Shown here: positions 14,081-24,962 of the stretch, piece by piece
Position numbering within the stretch: the stretch's first letter is position 1
Layout: the number at the start of each line of letters is the position of its first letter
Source: Psoroptes ovis
Lineage: Eukaryota; Arthropoda; Arachnida; Sarcoptiformes; Psoroptidae
DNA: 64,000 bases
Direction: 5' to 3'
NCBI GenBank assembly: GCA_002943765.1
Contig: PQWQ01000008.1
Span: 558,001 to 622,000, forward strand
The notes under the pieces: model-generated
Told to the model about the DNA's origin: nothing
Database searches by the model: none
Seen by the model: the letters and a program-made list of their open reading frames with translations, nothing else
Translations under genes and position numbers: made by a program

Positions 14081-16467
14081 ATTATTGTTGTCAAATTTTA
14101 TTATTGTTTCTTTCAACAATATAATACAAAACTTTCAAGAATTTTGCCAATTATAATTTTTTAATTATAAAATTTGAAAAATTCTTAGCGACGATAACAA
14201 TACTTATAGAAGGAGCCAAAAAGACATAATTCTTAAAATTATTGTTCGCAGATTCATAATTTTCAAACATATCATATTGTCTGTGCCCGTGTGTCTGAAT
14301 ATTCTTGAAATAGAATCTATTCTTGGATTTCTGGTTGTTGTTGTTGTCTTGTCTTGTTATTGTTTGGGTAATTTGATTGTTTGCTGGAAATGATGATTAT
14401 TTTATGAATTTCAAATGCAAAAAAAAATGTCAAATTATGAAATGATATGTAATAAATCAGTGAATTCACTGTACACTGAATGAAATGAAAATAATAGAAA
14501 TAATTAAAATTTTTATTCGGCTAATTACACAGTCAAAAATGTCAAAAATTTAATGAAATTTTCGACAATTCGAAGTGTCAAACAGTTTTCGAAATTCAAA
14601 AAATTTTCCATTATTTTCTCTCATAATGTGAAATGAATCAAATTTTATTATGACAAATAATATGATTGTTTTTGGCAAAATTGTCGATTTAAATACGCAA
14701 ATGGCTGAATTCTGAGCATATTATTGAATTCTTCCCTTGTTAATTGATTTTTGATTATTCTTGAACAGATTCTTGGGCCAAAAACAAATGAAAAATTCAG
14801 TGATTCAGTGATATTCGGAATTTTCCATTAGAAAATCCCATTGAAATTGATTGAATCAACTGATTGAATCATTTTTTGTTCGAAAAAATTTCCATTTTTC
14901 ACAAAAATCTTTGAAATTTCGGTCAAAATCTCAAATCTATGAATTAATCTTTGATCAATCAATCAATCAATCACTCGATCAATGGATGATAATGCCCACT
15001 GATAATATCATTCATTGTATGTCATACATTTGAATCAGATACACAAAGGTAAACATAATAATAATAAACAGATATTCATATCGTTATTTCGATATTTGTT
15101 ATTTTTCAAATCATAATTTGAAAAAAGTGAAATAACTGAATGATTCACTATACAAACAAACAAACAGAAAAACATTTGATCAAAAGAAGAAAAACAAAAA
15201 TCATTTCTTCCGTATTTTTTTTCTATGTGTGCAGTGATGATGATGATGATGAACAAAGTAGAGATAATTTGACAAAATCATTGAACAAACATTGATGCAA
15301 TCAGTGAATTAATCAATGAATTGAACATTTAGTTGGTAAACAGTAGCAACTTTGAGTCAAGTTGATTGTAATTAATTAATTAAAACTTGAAATTAATTAC
15401 AATTAACCAAGCGAAAATGATAATCAACTGATCCGATCCATCATCGGTGGACTCAGATCTGCTTCGTGGATCATCATCCAAAGCATTTCAAATCCTTTGA
15501 ATCCGACTGGTGGCCAGAGATGCGCGAGCGTTTTCTAAGGTCATTCATTGATCATTCTTTATTCGAACCATTTGATTCGAATGCTCTCATTCGATGTAAA
15601 TACCTCTCTGTGAATACCATCATCATCAATTGATCGATTATCTGATCAATCGATTGATTGATTAATTAATCATCGAAATGTCTCAGAGAAAATGAATGAT
15701 TAATCAATTTTGTTTCCTGAAGAAACAACTTTTCAACGAACATTTTTAACCGATGGACCAATCGGTACAAATTTTTGGCCGCAATTTCCGATGCAACCAA
15801 GACAAATTGACACATTTAAGAGCAGATAAGCCGAAACAATTGGCCCTGTTTGCACCGAAACATCCATTATTGTTTGTTCAATTGTCATTTTGAGTCGAAA
15901 ATTCAAAACGAAATATAAACAAATGATCATTTATCATAGAAAAATGAATTTTCTATGAGAAAATTATCGATTTTTGAGCCTGAAAAATCCAATGAATTTG
16001 TCGAAGCGGAATTGCAAAATGATGAAATTGTAACAATTTGTAAATATTCAAAGATTATCATTAATCATTTCGCTGGATTTTCGGTCTACTTTCGACCATA
16101 AATTTGTGAATTGAGTTGAACCAATCGTGAATCGATTCGGATGATGATGCGCCGTTCCAATCAGTCTCTGGCCATTTTGTGCCATGTTATCGAATTGTCC
16201 ATATCATCAAAGATGATGCATGATCGATCGATCTATCGATCGATTGTTGATTATCTTTCGGTAAATGGTTGATTAACATGAAAAAATTCACAAATTTCGT
16301 TACAGCCATTTTTTCTTGGAAAACTCTTCAACTTTGGCAAACTTTTGATTTTCAATTTTCCAATTTCCGTACACATACATTTTCTACAATTTATTTATTT
16401 TACGTGTGAGTCTTCGAGTGTGCTAGAAGTGTTAATTTCAAATATTTTCAAGCTTCCAAATCAATTT
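14081..16467. other. No confirmed gene; coding-like island at 15.43-16.25 kb
   Basis: 14081-15420 is plain A/T-rich DNA. 15425-16250 is more GC-rich and carries several short open frames: a 60-70 codon plus-strand frame without ATG (about 15425-15634), a 46-codon ATG frame from 15753, a 48-codon ATG frame from 15955 to about 16101, and a minus-strand frame over 15733-15930. None matches a family I recognise and no splice sites link them. They may be a decayed gene or chance. Confidence 0.3.
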
Positions 16468-16548
16468 TTAAGATTGTCCGAAAAGTTTTTGACGATTTTT
16501 CCATAGACATCAACGTAGATTTCAGCAAGAATTTTCTGAACAGCTCGA
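16468..16548. mobile_element. MITE, degenerate copy, tandem with the next
   Basis: TTAAGATTGTCCGAAAAGTT at the left; the right end is decayed (TTTTCTGAACAGCTCGA). It lies 2 bp from the intact copy at 16551. Confidence 0.6.
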
Positions 16549-16550
16549 TG

Positions 16551-16630
16551 TTAGGCTGTCCGGAAAGTTTTTGCCGGTCATATCGTAGAAAATGATTGGA
16601 AAATCCGCAAGAACTTTTCGGACAACCTAA
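16551..16630 (+). mobile_element. Mariner-type MITE, subfamily II, 80 bp
   Basis: TTAGGCTGTCCGGAAAGTTT to AACTTTTCGGACAACCTAA, followed by TA. Subfamily II interior (GCCGGTCATATCGTAGAAAA). Confidence 0.85.
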
Positions 16631-18263
16631 TACATCGCTGATGTAAATGTGTCTGAATTTTTTTTTTTCGAGTAATTTGTTCAACAAAATGATGTTACAA
16701 GTAAATTAAATGAAAATAATAATCGAAATAATGAAAATAATGAAAATTGTCGATTGTTTGAGAGATGATAATTAATAATAATGATTATAATAACAATAAT
16801 AATAATAATAATGTCTAGCCTTTTGGATGAAAAATACCTTTTTTTCGTAAAAAAAATAATTATAATCATAATAATAATGGAAAAATTGGATGAATTGTTC
16901 ATTCAATCAATCGATCGATCGATCGATGGTAATCATCGATCAATTGTTATGTTTAGTCAGTGTGTAGATGTGTGTGGATGATCATTATTTTCTTGTATTA
17001 TTAAGACGAAGAAATTAATAATTTTCCATCCGAAAAAAAAACAGAAGAAAATTCATATTTTCCAACTTGATCTAAGCCAGTCGATGCACCATTTACCATC
17101 TTGAGCATTGTACAATGAATGAACGACTTGAATTCAATGAAATGAATGATGAATTGAATGAAGTGAACAAAGATCAATGAATTGTATCGATGATAATGAT
17201 GTTTTAGGGCCGAAAATGGTGATGATTTTTACCATTAATCTATTCGATGAAACGATGAAGATGAAATTATGATAATAATGAAATGAAGTCAATGATTATA
17301 ATCACCAGATTATTATCATTATTATTATTACTAGAAAATCAAATTCAATTATTTCATCTGATTCCATTATCTTTCAATATGATGCTCTTGGTCGATGATT
17401 TTGTCGTCAAAGTCTTTTGTTTTGTTTTCAAAGATTAGGCTTCCAATATACAAAGATAATAATGTTGATAATAACTTTGATCTTTCTCTTCTTCGAAAGA
17501 TAATTAATCGTTAATCAATGAATATCCATGTAATCTTCATATGTCCATATACGTAAACATAAGAATTGATCGAAAAATCTTTGATAAATAATCTTTCAAC
17601 AATTATTATTATTAAATGATCTCGATGTTTGATCGAAGACTAATAATAATAAATCGAGCAATCTTTTGTCTTTTCATTTCTACCTTAAAAAGCTCGATGC
17701 GTAGGTGCGTAATAAGCAATATTTAATATTTGTTCGATGTGATCATTGCACAAGAATCACCTTAATTTAGTCCTGCTTGACCAATGAATACTGTGACTTG
17801 AAAGCTTTGAACAAATTCCTCAAAATTTATCGTTTTAAAGCCAATTATTTCGCCAAAGATCGCTGGTCATAGGTTCACTTGTATTCAATACATTGAATTT
17901 GAGTTTATCTGAATGATTATCACCTAATCGTTGCTGAATTACCAAATGAAATTGCTTGGATTTAAAAGTTTTCGAATCAGTTTTGGTGTCCATTGATCGA
18001 TGGATTCAGATTGATTTAATTATATTGCAATTAAATGAATTTAATCCAGAGGAGGATTTTCAAAAATTTTCATGTCCTAACTCTAGCGATTTGAAATTTT
18101 GTCCAATACCGAGAAACGTCCGAAAACAGCATCTCTATGGATGTTTCTTGAACACACAATCATCTTTCATTAAATTTTGTCGATAATCTTTAATTATTAA
18201 TTATTAATCATTGATTAATAATTGATTATTGTTTGATCAATTTGAAAATGACCAATTATGGCA
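16631..18263. other. Gene-free stretch beside the LINE 3' end
   Basis: ATT/AAT microsatellite-like runs at 16760-16890 and a (GATC)n run at about 16908-16927. An open frame at 17956-18186 starts with TTG and matches nothing I recognise; I do not call it. Confidence 0.4.
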
Positions 18264-18276
18264 AAAGAAAATATTA
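18264..18276. repeat. Target-site duplication, LINE 3' side
   Basis: The 13-base sequence aaagaaaatatta is repeated exactly at 23080-23092 on the other side of the element. The last four bases could partly belong to the LINE (TTA)n tail, so the true duplication is 9-13 bp. Confidence 0.85.
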
Positions 18277-18573
18277 ATAATAATAATAAATCTTTATTTT
18301 GGTGCTCTGCCTTGGCATTTGCACCGTGATATAAATGAATAAAATAAAAATGAATTGTAGAATAATTAAAAATATTTGAAAATTACAGTATTGATTAAAT
18401 GTGTGTTAGTAATATAGAATGTGTTTGTTAGATGTTAGATGTTGTGTACAGTGAAGGTATGTGCTAGTGTAATTGAATGCGTGAGTGATGAGAAAATGAT
18501 GGTTTGCTGGGAGATGAATTTGGATGATGATGATGTTGATGAGGAATTGTTGATAGATTTTTTTTTTTTTTTT

Positions 18574-21561
18574 TCACATGTGCTGTGATTTCCTCCAGTA
18601 ATCTTTCGCAGCGTCGCAGAATATGTGATAGTTTGACCTGCTTGCCATCATTTCTCCTAAACTGGAAAAACTCCGGCTCACTAAGTCGTACGTCTCACAA
18701 TCCAGTAGGACGTGTTCAGGATCCTGTACAGATTGACCACAATCGCACAGAGGTGATTCTTTTATCTTTCTTCTATGCAGATACTCGGCGAAGTTACCGT
18801 GACCACTCACAAATTGCATGTTGTAAAATGTGGGTCTGAAAAATTTCGGAACTGCCGGTTGTGAGAAGAATTTCCTAAAATTTTGATTAGTGTTATCGTA
18901 GTATCTACGGTAACATAGATTTTCCTCTTCTTTTCTTATGTATTTTCTTACCATAGCATCTTCTATATCTGATGTTGTTCGATAAATTTGCACGTAGTCG
19001 TGAGCCTTGACTATCCCTGCAACTATGCATACTATGTCGCTTGACACGGAAGCATAAGCTTGCAGTGATTTGACTAAGACCTTGTGCTGTGATGCATTTA
19101 GTTTATCCATTGTCTTTTTGGGGATCTTGTCCCCCCATATTTGATGTGCATACATCATTGCTGGCCGAATCATGCCTTTGAAGAGATTTATTCTCTTCCG
19201 GCTGTTCAGCCCCCATGTATTTGCCATTAGTGCGTAGAGGATGTTGGATGTGCGTTCTATTTTATTGATGGTGCTACTGATGTGCCCATTGAAATCTAAT
19301 TTTTTCTTGTTCCTATGGTTTTTTATAATTAACCCGAGAATTTTTATTTGATTTGATGGATTGATGATGGTGTTTGGGCTGATTATGATCGATGGTTTAT
19401 TGCCATTAAATAGATATAAAACATTTGTTTTATTGTGATTTATTGACAATTTGTTGTTATTGCACCATAACCCTATGAAGTTGACTGTTTCGACGATTTT
19501 TGCTTCAAGTTCGTTGACATTACTGGCCCAGCATACGACAGTAATGTCGTCGGCAAAGGCCACGATCTTTGTTTCAGGAATGTCAAACCTGTCCAGGAGA
19601 TCGTTGACTATCAAGTTCCACATTAGTGGAGACAGTGCTCCACCCTGCGGACAGCCAACTGTCAACTTTTTCCAAATGGTATTGTCTCCATAGTCAAATT
19701 TGACGAACCTGTCCTTGAAGTAAGATTCGATTATTTTTATGACACCTGCTGGTATGTTGTATTTGTCCATGTTGTTGATTATTGCTGGCCACCAGGCTTT
19801 GTCGAATGCCGAGGCAATATCTATTGCAATGATGGCAGTTTTGTTGGTTGATTTTTTTTCTATTGCTGTTTCTATGATTGTCTTTAGGGCTGAGATTGTA
19901 GATTTGCCTTTAGTAAATCCGTATTGGCCTGCATGTCGGCATTGATCAAAGTATTTGTTTATTTTATTGTTAATCAGTTTTTCCAGTATTTTGCCAAGGT
20001 TTGGTAGTAAACATATTGGTCGATAATTTCTCAAGTTGTTAATGTCTGTTTTATTTGGTTTTTTCATAATCCTCACTGTCGCCAGTTTCCATGGTTTGGG
20101 AAAGTAATGTATTTGCATGCATCTGTTGAATATTTTCAATAGGACAGGTGCTATGATTTGTGTTGACATTTTTATCATGTTGTTCGATATGTGGTCTAGC
20201 CCTGGGGCTTTTTTAATATTTAAATTGTTGATGATTTGTTGTAGTTCTTCGCTTGAAAATGTAATTTCATCGTTGTTTCTGTAGTCGGGTTTTTTGTTTC
20301 GGATAGTTTTCGCTTCTTGATTGTCATTTGATGTATCATCATCTGGAAATAAATTTTCCATTATTTCGTACATAACTATCTGTTTTTCACATGTTGGTGC
20401 AGCGTCAATCATTTCGATTCTGTTGTTTGGTTTTGAGATCATCATTTTTAGTAGCTTGAATGCATTCCCATAGCAATTCGTTGAATGCGACTCTTCAACG
20501 TACGATTTGAAGCTTGCGCTTTTGGCTGCTCTGATCTTTTTTACATATTCATTTCTGGCTTTTCGATATTCTTCGTTGCTTATTGATTGGTTGTTTCGGT
20601 AGTAAAGATTTTTAATGTAATGGAATTGTTTCTTCTGATTCTCTAGATCGTTGTTCCACCAGCTAAATTTTGTAGGATATGTTGTTTGCTTGCGGATGGG
20701 ATACGATTTGTATGCGGCTTCGATAATTGTGTTTTGGAAGTTGTAAACAATTCTGTCAATTTCATAAGGTTCCGAACACTGTTCGATATTGTTAGCTATG
20801 TTGATTAACTCATCTTGGTTGATGCTGTTGATGTATTCTTGGGTATTGTCTTCAATGAATTTCCAGGTTGATTTAATGTGATGTTGAACGAATTGATCAT
20901 TGTGTGATGATAGTTCGAAGTATATTGTTTCGTGGTCTGATAGAGAGGTGTGTCTGGTGATGGTCCAATTTCTGATCATGTTGTAGGCTTGTGTGTTGGA
21001 TATCGTGAGATCTATGATGCTTGCATGTCTGCAGGTTTTTTGTTTGTTGTTGAAAATGATTAAATTTTGTTCTTCTATGATGTTTTTTAGTTTGTAACCG
21101 TTGTAGTTCCTAATACTGTCATGCCAGTATTGGTGTCTAGCGTTTAGGTCTCCACAGATGACAATCGGGTAATTTGAATATATAGAGAATAGATCACAGA
21201 AGAATTTATCGTGCCGGTCGCAGTATGAGTTTGGTAGTAGGTACATGTTCACAAAAATAATTGAAGAATTGTTTGTTTGTATTGAGATAGTGGTGGCGAA
21301 GTCGTTGCTGAATTGCTGGAGCATTTTTATCACAAGTGATTTGTTGTTCACTATTGTGGCTGTGTATACTTTTTTTGGATTGTCTATGGTTTGGTGATAA
21401 TATCTGGACGTTAGTCCAAATGGGATGCGATTGTTATGTGTGTGTAGTTCTTGTAGGGCAATAACATCAATGTTGTCTTTCATTGTGAAGTTTCTAAGTT
21501 CAGCAGTTGCTGTTGGACTTTTTCTTAGGTTTTGTTGAACAATTTTAATTTTGTGAGTCAT
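18574..21561 (-). CDS. LINE ORF2: endonuclease and reverse transcriptase
   Basis: 995 aa with no stops or frameshifts. Residues 1-215 are an apurinic-type endonuclease: QNLRKS (10-15), ALQELH (35-40), GDLNARH (137-143), SDHETI (208-213). The reverse transcriptase follows: RNYRPICLLP (511-520), AIDIASAFDKAWW (579-591), GCPQGGALSPLMWNL (636-650) and the catalytic FADD (669-672). A thumb region of R1 type follows (RPAMMYAHQIWG). The C-terminal CxC...H...C finger is C939, C941, H950, C955. It nicks target DNA and copies the element RNA at the nick. I see no RNase H domain. The ATG at 21561 lies inside the end of ORF1, so translation by reinitiation or frameshift is expected; which one cannot be read from sequence. 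All catalytic motifs are present, so the enzyme is predicted to be active. Confidence 0.95.
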   Translation of the reverse strand: MTHKIKIVQQNLRKSPTATAELRNFTMKDNIDVIALQELHTHNNRIPFGLTSRYYHQTIDNPKKVYTATIVNNKSLVIKMLQQFSNDFATTISIQTNNSSIIFVNMYLLPNSYCDRHDKFFCDLFSIYSNYPIVICGDLNARHQYWHDSIRNYNGYKLKNIIEEQNLIIFNNKQKTCRHASIIDLTISNTQAYNMIRNWTITRHTSLSDHETIYFELSSHNDQFVQHHIKSTWKFIEDNTQEYINSINQDELINIANNIEQCSEPYEIDRIVYNFQNTIIEAAYKSYPIRKQTTYPTKFSWWNNDLENQKKQFHYIKNLYYRNNQSISNEEYRKARNEYVKKIRAAKSASFKSYVEESHSTNCYGNAFKLLKMMISKPNNRIEMIDAAPTCEKQIVMYEIMENLFPDDDTSNDNQEAKTIRNKKPDYRNNDEITFSSEELQQIINNLNIKKAPGLDHISNNMIKMSTQIIAPVLLKIFNRCMQIHYFPKPWKLATVRIMKKPNKTDINNLRNYRPICLLPNLGKILEKLINNKINKYFDQCRHAGQYGFTKGKSTISALKTIIETAIEKKSTNKTAIIAIDIASAFDKAWWPAIINNMDKYNIPAGVIKIIESYFKDRFVKFDYGDNTIWKKLTVGCPQGGALSPLMWNLIVNDLLDRFDIPETKIVAFADDITVVCWASNVNELEAKIVETVNFIGLWCNNNKLSINHNKTNVLYLFNGNKPSIIISPNTIINPSNQIKILGLIIKNHRNKKKLDFNGHISSTINKIERTSNILYALMANTWGLNSRKRINLFKGMIRPAMMYAHQIWGDKIPKKTMDKLNASQHKVLVKSLQAYASVSSDIVCIVAGIVKAHDYVQIYRTTSDIEDAMVRKYIRKEEENLCYRRYYDNTNQNFRKFFSQPAVPKFFRPTFYNMQFVSGHGNFAEYLHRRKIKESPLCDCGQSVQDPEHVLLDCETYDLVSRSFSSLGEMMASRSNYHIFCDAAKDYWRKSQHM

Positions 21562-22870
21562 GGTGGGATAAAGAATGTGAGGATATGATTTGGATTGATG
21601 TTGATGGTGTCGATGATGGTGGAATTGCTGTTATAGATTCACGTATATCAAAGTTTGTTGGTGGTGTGGTTGGTTGGAGTGCTGTTCTTTGTGAGGTTCT
21701 GTCTATTTGTCGCTTATAGAGTGGGCATGAATCGTTGTTTGGTTTATGGTTAAATCGATCAGATGCTACGGTATTTTGGTAGTAATTAACACAATTGTGA
21801 CATTTGTTTATTTTTTGGCACTCGTGGATACCTTGCGTTCCGCAATCAGCACAGATAGGATTGTTTTTGATTGGACAGGCTGTTGATATATGTGTGCCGA
21901 ATTGGAAACAATATTTGCACTGTCTGATGAGAATTTTCTGATAGAAGCGGACTGCTTCGAGATCAGTATAGATTGTGTCTTGGTTCTTTATTAGCTGGAA
22001 AACTCTTGGTGACACTCTGAGGACTACGTCACGGTAGTATTGATTACTTTTGTAATCAAATTTGTGAATGATTTCGTTTTCTAATCCGTTAAGTTGTTCG
22101 TTCACGGAACAAAGAATTTTTGGTAATTCTGTTGAATTTGTCATTTTGTTTACTTTTCGCAGAACGATGTTAGGATGAAGTGGTGTGGGTGTGTAGATCC
22201 GTGCTACCTGATGAATAGCGTCATATTTTTTGAAATGATCGAGGAGCACATTTAAGTCGTTTGTTGTGGGAACTTTTAGGATGTTGTTTTTCTTGTTTTT
22301 TATTATTTTATTGATCTTGAGATTGGGTTTGTTTTTTCTTGATTCATTGATCACATGTTTGACTTTGGTAGACACTTCATTGGTGTCGGAACCATCGTTT
22401 GCTTGGATGATAAGTGTGAGTTCTGATGTTTGTTGGCGTGAGTTGGGCATTGGTGTTTGTTGTGTTACTTTTTTGTTTACAGCATCTCTATACGTAATTT
22501 GTGGTGTTGATACTTTATTTTCAATATTGTGTAGCATATTTTTAATCTCGTTTTGAGTTTTGTCTTGTTTATGTGACTCCAAGTCTTTTTTAATCTCGTT
22601 CATTCGCATTATAGCGACGTTGATGATTCCACGATATTTGTTGTTCGATTTATTATTGGTAGAGAAGCAGTTTAATATCAAATATCCACATTCTTCATGA
22701 GTGAGATTTAAGATACGGTCTGGTTCACTGATGTAGTGATCCAATGTTGTTAGGATTGATTTTGGTTCCATTGTGTCAATCTCTGAATCAGTTGCGTATT
22801 CTGATTCTGGAGCAGTATTGGAAGTCTTGTCTTGAGCCAAATTTGAACCCTTCCTTTTCTTGTTACCCAT
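21545..22870 (-). CDS. LINE ORF1: gag-like nucleic-acid-binding protein
   Basis: 441 aa from the ATG at 22870 (MGNKKRKGSN). The frame stays open upstream to 23014, but only from a GTG codon, so the internal ATG is preferred. The C-terminal half carries three clustered zinc knuckles typical of R1/I/jockey gag: CKYC...H...C, CADC...HEC and CHNC followed later by H...C before PLYKRQ. It probably packages the element RNA. The N-terminal third is hydrophilic, and the first residues are lysine/arginine-rich. It ends HDSQN; the last 17 bases (21545-21561) are shared with the start of ORF2 in another frame. Confidence 0.9.
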   Translation of the reverse strand: MGNKKRKGSNLAQDKTSNTAPESEYATDSEIDTMEPKSILTTLDHYISEPDRILNLTHEECGYLILNCFSTNNKSNNKYRGIINVAIMRMNEIKKDLESHKQDKTQNEIKNMLHNIENKVSTPQITYRDAVNKKVTQQTPMPNSRQQTSELTLIIQANDGSDTNEVSTKVKHVINESRKNKPNLKINKIIKNKKNNILKVPTTNDLNVLLDHFKKYDAIHQVARIYTPTPLHPNIVLRKVNKMTNSTELPKILCSVNEQLNGLENEIIHKFDYKSNQYYRDVVLRVSPRVFQLIKNQDTIYTDLEAVRFYQKILIRQCKYCFQFGTHISTACPIKNNPICADCGTQGIHECQKINKCHNCVNYYQNTVASDRFNHKPNNDSCPLYKRQIDRTSQRTALQPTTPPTNFDIRESITAIPPSSTPSTSIQIISSHSLSHHDSQN

Positions 22871-23079
22871 GGTATTGAGTAGCAAGGGTGACTCGGATGG
22901 TTCTAGTCTGTTTGATTTAGGATGATATGAGATCACTGATTGCACTGTTAATGAGGTGATTGGATGAATGATGATTGGATTTTGAGGTGAGGATTTATGA
23001 GGATTAGAGGGCACAGATAAAATGGATTGTGATGAATTGGAATGATTAGGTTTGAGTTGGAGAGGAATGTTTGATTAAT

Positions 23080-23092
23080 AAAGAAAATATTA
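23080..23092. repeat. Target-site duplication, LINE 5' side
   Basis: Exact partner of 18264-18276. Its last three bases are also the first three bases of the MITE at 23090, so the LINE integrated at the edge of a pre-existing MITE. Confidence 0.85.
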
Positions 23093-23169
23093 GGTTGTCC
23101 GAAAAGTTCTGGCCAATTTTCATGAGCAACTCTATTGATTGAGCGGAATGAACTTTTTGGACAACCTAA
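23090..23169 (+). mobile_element. Mariner-type MITE, subfamily I, 80 bp
   Basis: TTAGGTTGTCCGAAAAGTTC to GAACTTTTTGGACAACCTAA, flanked by TA on both sides (23088-23089 and 23170-23171): a textbook mariner target duplication. Confidence 0.93.
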
Positions 23170-24882
23170 TATCATCCAATACAGCATAGCATCATCATCC
23201 ATCCATCCATATTTTGTTGGATAAACATTAATTAATTGTTATTTTCAGATAATAATAATTTCAATCAAAGATTACCTGAAAATAATTTCCAGCACAAAAC
23301 GAATAATTATAACTATCGATTATTAAATTCGTCGTTGTTTTGGCCATCGTCCATTGAAAAAACACTGAAATTTACCAGGGTAAATCTTCACAAATCTCAT
23401 CTCATTTTTTACCTGTCATTTTCCATTGATTTCACATTATTTCTATGAACATTTGTCCATGATATGTGATGTGAGAATATGCCGATGGTAAAATTGGCAA
23501 ATCTTTTTGTTTCTCGCCATTTATTCATTTGATAAGTATTCATTGAAATATATCTTTCTGTGAAGAAAAAACAATGGGAAAATATAGCATACGAATAGCA
23601 ATAAATAATTGGTCGATAATTTGAAATTATCATCACAATTATTTATTCGTTCATTTCATTCAATCATTATCAATTTTTTGAACAATGGTATTTAATGATA
23701 ATCGATTGTGATCACACAGAACAAAAAACAATGATCAATGATCAATGAATTGATTTAAGAATAATTTCAAGTTTTTCGAAAGCTCAAACAATGGATGCTC
23801 GAAGGTTTTTTCGCGAGGATTATGATACCTCTGAGCACTTATACCTGTCAATGATTGATTACCTGTGAGCATTTTTCTACCTGTGAATGCTTTGTTACCT
23901 GTGAATATATGAATGTATTCATTGTTCTATCTGTGAACATGTTCATGTATTCGCCATTGGCCAATGTGTTCGATCACTGAAAGAACAAAGAACAATAATG
24001 CAGATTAGCGCTTAAAAGGAATAACCCTGTTCATTATAAGTATAATACGAATAATACAATAAACACATTCAAAGATATTCGGTGCATATATCCGAATCAA
24101 TTGTTTTAATAGAGATTTGCCAGGTTTTATCGCTTCTTCTTATTCTAATAATCCTTAATAATAGTATCCATTATTATGAAGGCGTTTGTGATAATAATAG
24201 ACCATTACACACATACATGTATTCAATCATGTATTTATATTAGAAAATCATTGAATTAATATAAATCTTATTATAACAATAATTGCATTTTCATACTGTT
24301 TGTATGCGTAACAATGATGCTCATTCAATTCTATTAACCAGTTAAGCATTGTTCGGACAACAATAACTACAGCAACGCTAATGTTCGAATGGATAACACC
24401 CGATTATAATAACAATGATGATGATCCTCATCGACGATGGTGATGCTCGACGATGATGGTGATAATAATAGTAACAACAAACAATGGCCAACAAGTGTTA
24501 GCCTTAGAAGTAATGTTTTTTTATTGTTGTTTGTTACATGTTACCATTGCAATTGGATTAGCGCTTGATTATCAATGGGATTACCATTGATTATCATTGT
24601 TTTTTTTTTGACCATTGACCAGTTGTTAACATTGTTATCATCTTTTGTTATACCCGATCATCATAATCATTATTCGATTATTCGATTATTACTTGTCAAT
24701 ATTATTATTATTATCATTGTTATTATTACTATTATCATTATCCGATTCTCTTCGATATTCAAAATATTCAATTTTGAAAATTTGAACTGTGAATTCATAC
24801 CTTTTTCATTTATACCTTTTTTTTCAAATCTATTTTAGATCAGATTTGAATTTTTCATTTTCATCGATCGTCGAAGATTGTA
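23170..24882. other. Gene-free AT-rich stretch
   Basis: Contains a degenerate cluster of ACCTGTGA-like repeats (23826-23945) and AAT/GAT runs. No exon is supported. Confidence 0.5.
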
Positions 24883-24962
24883 TTAGGTTGTCCGAAAAGT
24901 TCTGGCCGGTTTTCATGTGAAACTCTATTGATTAAGCGGAATGAACTTTTCGGACAACCTAA
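24883..24962 (+). mobile_element. Mariner-type MITE, subfamily I, 80 bp
   Basis: Near-consensus copy, TTAGGTTGTCCGAAAAGTTC to AACTTTTCGGACAACCTAA, with TA on both sides. Confidence 0.93.

Larger units (their letters stand above)
18277..23079 (-). mobile_element. Complete R1-like non-LTR retrotransposon (LINE)
   Basis: About 4.8 kb, flanked by an exact 13-bp duplication. Order on the minus strand: 5' UTR of about 209 bp if ORF1 starts at 22870, ORF1 (gag-like, zinc knuckles), ORF2 (endonuclease plus reverse transcriptase), a 17-base A run directly after the ORF2 stop, a further 3' UTR of about 280 bp with AATAAA near its end, and a short (TTA)n tail at 18277-18289. There is no poly(A) tail at the insertion point; short simple-repeat tails are known in the R1/I/jockey group. 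ORF1 and ORF2 overlap by 17 bases. Two intact ORFs and an exact duplication point to a recent, possibly still competent insertion. Clade placement (R1/LOA-like: apurinic endonuclease, no RNase H visible, C-terminal CCHC) is by motif only. Confidence 0.93.

Noticed and set aside
16900..16930. GATC/ATCGAT runs as regulatory elements
   Set aside because: Such runs occur many times across the window and are best explained as simple repeats.
17956..18186. Plus-strand 76-codon frame next to the LINE
   Set aside because: It starts with TTG; nothing recognised in the product and no splice support.
22871..23014. Longer LINE ORF1 start
   Set aside because: The upstream start codon is GTG; the first ATG in the frame is at 22870.
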